From positions 360,432,973-360,496,972 of the forward strand of contig JARDYH010000002.1 of NCBI GenBank assembly GCA_029215795.1: a DNA stretch of 64,000 nucleotides, in the 5' to 3' direction. Shown in pieces: positions 53,301-59,300 of this stretch. Source of the DNA: Anniella stebbinsi. Lineage: Eukaryota; Chordata; Lepidosauria; Squamata; Anniellidae. The position numbers were made by a program, and so were the translations under genes. The notes beneath the pieces were generated by a model. That model saw only the letters and a program-made list of their open reading frames with translations. It made no database searches and was not told the origin of the DNA. Numbering within the stretch: the first letter of the stretch is position 1; every line of letters begins with the position of its first letter.

Positions 53301-56300
53301 CCCACCCCGGCATGTGTCACACAGGCAACTGGCATTTGCATAATTCCCCACGATGTAACACAGGTTGGCATGTCGTTTGGAGACAGCTTCATACCCACCC
53401 TCCAGCCCCTACTGCAAGTCGTGGGCTGTAGGGTAGTTACGAAGCCACCCCTGCCACACCACGCATGGGGTTCGAATGACGTTCTACCCCGCACTGCATC
53501 ACAGGGAATTATGCAAATAGCAGATGCGCATGTGGCACACACAGGGGGAGAAGCCATGATGGCTTCTCCTCCCTACACAATCGTCCGAACCCAATCCATG
53601 AATCCCCACACTGGTTAAATGTTTTGGAATATGCTCCCTAAGGAAGCCCACCTGTGAGGAGCTGTCGCTCAGTGGTAGAGCACATGCTTTGCACACAGAA
53701 AGTTCTACGTTCAATCCTCACCATCTCCAGGGAGGGCTAGGAAGGAATCCTGCCCGAAGCCCTGGAGAGCCACTGTCAGTCAGCATCAACAATACTGTGC
53801 TAGATGGAGCAATAGTCTCACTCAGTTTGAGGAAGATTCCTACCTTTTTGCTGCAAGGTAAAGGTTCATTTGCCTTGGCTCTTGCTATGTTTTAGCTTTA
53901 CTCTTAACTTTTATAGAAGGGTTATTTTTTCTGTTGCTGACTTTTATTGTGTCTTTTACTGATCTTTTGTTGTATTATTGTAAAACATTTTTAAGAGGTT
54001 ACTTATACCTGAAGAGTGGTATATAAATGTGAAAATTAAATAAACAGGGCGAAATTCAATAGCAGAGGGAGGGGGGAAATCCAGACATTTGTAATTAGTT
54101 TTTTTTTAAAACAACAACAACAATCTTTAACTATAAAATCCAAACACTGTAACTAAGTTAATTCAAAATAAAGCTGTATATGAACTACATGCTTGACAGT
54201 TTGCAAATGTACATCCATGGTAGAGGGGTTTATTTATGGAAAGAAGATTATGTAGGGTTTTTTTTTTGTTTTAGTAAAGGACAAGGAAAGAAGGCTTCTG
54301 GGGGAAAGGGGGAAATGCCAGTTTTGCAGCTTTTTCTCAGCAACCACAAAGGCTATCATCCAGCAGGCTGCATTAGAAAGCATATTCTACACTTTGTGGC
54401 TCTATTTTCTTTGTGTAAATTACTAAGCTCCTAACAATAGTGCTGTGCAAACAGCACAGAATCGGGATGACAAGCAACGTAAAGATTTATGAGGCAGCCT
54501 GCACAGTAAGATGACTGGAAAAATTAGACTTTGTTGTAACAAGATCCCAACACACTATTAATTTCTCTGACGGAGGGAATGTGCAAGGTGGGCAACAAGC
54601 TTTTTTTAAAAAAATAAAAAATAAAAATATGGTCCTCACCCTGATCTGAGCTGGTACATTATCCTTAAGGAAGGACCACACAGCCTGAAGCAAAAGGCAG
54701 ATTGTAGGGAAGAATGAGGAGCTGGTGGTTGTACACACAGCACATATAATATGTGTCTTGCTTCAGTTTTCCACAAAGGACCCTAAAGAATACAGGTTAC
54801 TGCTAGCACAACAGATGGAAAAGTCATGACAACAGATCTGCTGCCAATCCATCACTCTGGGATCCAAGTCAAAACACTTCACCCTAGCTCACTGCCTGGC
54901 ATGCTCCCAACTGTAGTTCTATGTACCTTCCAAATTCCCTTGAATAAGTTCTTTTTGTGTACTATCATCTTAATCAAGGACATTCCTTGCTATCTATTCA
55001 TCCATCCATCTGATTTGTATTCCACCCTTCCTCCAATGAGCTCAGGTCAGGGTGATGTACTTATCTTCACAACAATCCGTGTGGAGATGTATAGGCTGGG
55101 AGTGGGCTTGCCCAGTAAGTGGAATTTTGGAATACACCACTCCAGATCAAGCTTAACACTCCACATCACAGTAGCTCCCATCAAATCCCACTTTTAACCC
55201 ACTCCGACCTGGTTCACATGATTGCAATAGGCAAAATAACCCACGGTGGCTTATTTCTCCCACCAGGCATACCAGCAGAATTTGCTTAATTACCCTGCCA
55301 TGCCGTGTAAATCTTGGCAGCACGGCTTGTTGGAGGAAGCAGCAATCCTCAAATAAGCCATGGACTGGTGTTCAGTTGCTGCCTACTCTCAACAAGCCAT
55401 GCTGCCCAAGTTCACACAACACTCCATGATAAGCTGGGTACCCACAGTTGCCAGGCACAACGCAAATGCCCCTAGAGCTAAATTAAGGCAAGGTGGGCAG
55501 TCATGTCATCCAAACTGACAGTATCATCTTTATTTCTAATCCTAATTCAAGATGTGATGCCTAACTTAGTCCTTGATGTGTGACTAAAGTCAGACCTGGC
55601 TGTGATTCCCAGTTCAGCTTTGAGCAAATAATTCTCACAAGAGAACAAGAACCCCCATCTGTAAAGCATGAGTTTTAGCCAGTATCTCTTCCACCATCAC
55701 CCGTCGCTACAAGTACAAAAAGAAGTAAGGAAAATGCTGTCCATCCTGAACCTGGGGAGAAATTGAGATCAATACATTTGCAAATCTGCACTTCTTTTTT
55801 TTCTTTGTCCCTCTCAACCTCCAAGCCAAGCCAGCCTGTTTTTATGTTAATCTCAAGTAGAGTCATCAGCAAGCTCTTCTCCAAATTAGCACTTCATTCC
55901 TCTTGTGGGAGGAGCCCAGGCCTGAACACAACAACATTCCAGGCCTGGTGTCCCTATTGTCATGTAGAGAAAGATAGATTCTCCTCTGAATAGAAGTGGG
56001 GCCTAGGCACAGGCAGTCTGGGCCACGTTACACATAACTGACTATTATTACTTATACACAGGCCATTATTAAATTGGCATCTTATAATAAAATTTGCTTT
56101 GCTTTGCAAGCACCCCCCTTCTCAAGAGGATTAGTGTGTGGGATGAATTTTTTCCACAGCTGTTTCTATCTACTTTAGTTCCCAAATCAGTCTGGTTTAC
56201 TGTCCATTCTTAAGTGCTTCACATTTGTTCTCCCATATGTGAGCTGCAAGGTCAAACCTACCCCTCGCTGTGGAGTACATTATAAAACTTCTAACACAGA

Positions 56301-59300
56301 CCATTTCCCAAAATTTACCTTTCAATTTGTCATATTTTAGCATCTTTACTTAAATATTTCACCACTAGTGAAATTTGAAAAACAACTTTATTCACCTTAG
56401 TGGAAAGAACATCTGTAACAATTTATTGACCCAGTTTGCATGATCAAATAACCCATGGTTTGTTAACCATGGGTAGTTTGTGAACATGCTGGCTCCCACT
56501 CACTCTCTCAGTTCCATTTTCAATTACTAACCCAGGAATGCCCCATTCCAAGGTTTTTTCATGACACGGGAACCTGGAAACTTGGGGTTGTTTAGGGGTT
56601 CATCAACCAAGAGTTAACTCAATGTTTCCAGGTTCACACGGTTCGAAACAATCCTGCAGAAGCAGGCGAGAGGCAGTGCACTTGTTTGCTCTCACATCCT
56701 CCCACCAACTCCTGGCTTAAACAAGCCAGGAATTGACCATGACGTGCAAACCAGGTCAGTCTTAAGAGAGTTGGCCATGAATTTGAGCAGTTGGGTCCAC
56801 CTCTGCTACGGATTTATTCTATAGCCTCAATTAAGTCATTTTCTCTCAGCTTCAGTCCCCCAACCCTAAAGGTATATCTCACAGCACTGTTACAAAAGTA
56901 AAGGATGATTTAAAATGTAAAACACGTTGCAAATTATACTTAAAAATTATGTTAACTAAATTAATCTCACTATTTCCAGAGCTTTCACAGACAATTATCC
57001 ACAGCTAGTAACATAATTCTTTGGTCTGCCAATTCTAGCAGTTATCAATACAATTATAATAGTTTCAATAATTACCTCCTTAAGACAGTTTTGTTTGAGT
57101 AATACAACAGAAGGTCAAATATCCAATTGCATTATTTATTAGAGCTGTTACATTTTTCCGATATTATTTAAATTTTAGAAGAAGCTCACCATAAGTGGAA
57201 AGAGACTGATCTCTCCAGCAATCTTCATTGCTTAAAAACTCACATTTTAAATGGCTTTGGGGGTTATATGTCATTTGTAACACAAAAGCAGAATTTTGAG
57301 TTTTCGGCCCCAAATGTAGTAATTTATTATCATGTCGCATTTGTATTCCACCATTCTTCCAATGAACGTGAGTGGAAAATGGGGGAAGGGGGGTTGTTTC
57401 TCATTTTATCCTCACAACAACCCAGCAAAGTAGCTTGGACTGAGATATAGATACCAGGCAAACAAGGTGTGAACCCTAGTCTCCCCAGTATGTGTTGTTT
57501 ACTGCAGCCTACCGCAACCTGCAGTGCTCTCCAGATCTTTTGGACTTCAATTCCCACCAGCCCCAGTCACCATGGACAATGATCAAGAAAGCTGCGAGTT
57601 GTGGTCCAAAACATCTGGACGGCATCAGGTTGGAGAAGGCTGGTTTATACCTATACATTTTTAGCCCACATGGCAATGAAACTGTGCCAATTATTTTCCA
57701 GTATAAGATTTCAAAGATCCTAATGTGCTGGTTTATAAACAATATATCCAAGCATGTTGTTCACTAATGAAGAGGCAGCCCCCAAGGCTCAAAAAGGCAA
57801 CAGCTGTTTTGCAACATACAGCAAAGCCTCAACTGAAATACTAGAGGCTAAGGAGAAACATAAAATAATACTGAAATCAACTGAAATTAAGAATGACAAA
57901 TCCACTCCCAGCAAAAATTAAGAGCCACAAGCTCTTCATCTCTGGACAGCGTGTATATTGGCAAAATGTCTCATACACCAGTAAAACCAGAAAATCAAGG
58001 CTATCCTTTATATGGGAATGATACAATTACCTCTCATTGATTTACTCCTTACACTTTCCATGAGTCTTTAGAGAGTTCTGTACATTTCTCGTTAGGTCCA
58101 AGCTAGTCTTCGGAGTGATGTACAAATTCAAAATAAACTATGGGACTGCATATTGTTTCAGAATGCAGTCGAGGAAAGTCATAAGTAACAAATGTGCCAT
58201 GTTTCAAGTGCTTCCTCCTCATAGAAAGGCTGATCATCAAGAAGAAGGATTCTAACTTGGCCTTCTCGCTGTAATATTTTTTAGACGGGGGTACGTAACA
58301 CACATAGTTCGAAGTGGGTTGATTCATGCACTTCTTCTGAATTTGTAGACCAACCCTTATAACAGGTACTCAGAGCCTGAGATAGGCGGAATGTGGCCAC
58401 AAGACATGTTGGGTTACAAAAGCTCTAACCGACTTGCCGCCCAGTTCTCATAAGGAAGTCATAGCATAAATTATAGGCCAAATCTAGCCCTCCTCAGATC
58501 TCAATCTGGTCCTCCAGGGTTTTTCTTCCCCTGACCCCACCCCCTTTTCCACAACCACAGATTGCTTGGTGATTTCCCAGATTTTGTGCATTTCCCTCTC
58601 TGTCTAGGGGGGAAAATGTCCCTCCTAAGACTTTACTACTAGCAGTAAGAGCATTAAACTGAAATATGCTGGTATTTTGACCCAACCCCTTTGGCTTTAG
58701 CTCCACCCACCATGGGGATGTAGCTCCCAAAAGCTTCTTTGAAATGGAATTCAGACCTCGGGCTGAAAGAAATTCTGCACCCCTCTTGTAAGCTCTAAAA
58801 AACAAAAGCTCAAAAGAACACTTGAATCTTGGGATACCATGAAAGCCAAAATATTGGAGTCCTAAAAGCAAAGGGGTTCTAGGAAACACTAATATAACAG
58901 AAACGGAATAATCTAGAAAACAGCAAGATGTGAGAAAGATCCTACAAAAGGGAGGAAGAGGAAAATAAGAGTGTGTCATGGAAAGAAAGGGGAGGGGAGA
59001 ACCAGCAACAGCAGCCATACATAGAAGAATTTCTCTGTGTCTTAGGATATACAATCAAGACTGGAAAATTACAGGGCCTTCAGAATACAAACCCAGGTTA
59101 GAGAACATACACAGAAGCTAGGGTCCCCTAGAAGTAGAGTCTAGGAAACTACACTAGCCCAAGACAAACAATTTATTCTACATGTTGCTCAGAGATAGCA
59201 AAACGTTAGTGCACAAAGGGAGAAGAGATCATGGTTAACATTCCCTGGGATGTCAGAGCCTCAACACACCAAGGTTGTGGAAGAGGGTGCCACAAGACTG

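Noticed and set aside
53665..53720. Possible tRNA gene (clear A and B boxes)
   Set aside because: There is no acceptor-stem pairing or proper anticodon arm. The same head recurs in several SINE copies.
56980..57240. AT-rich block that looked like a conserved non-coding element
   Set aside because: Conservation cannot be judged from one sequence, and nothing inside forms a recognisable motif.
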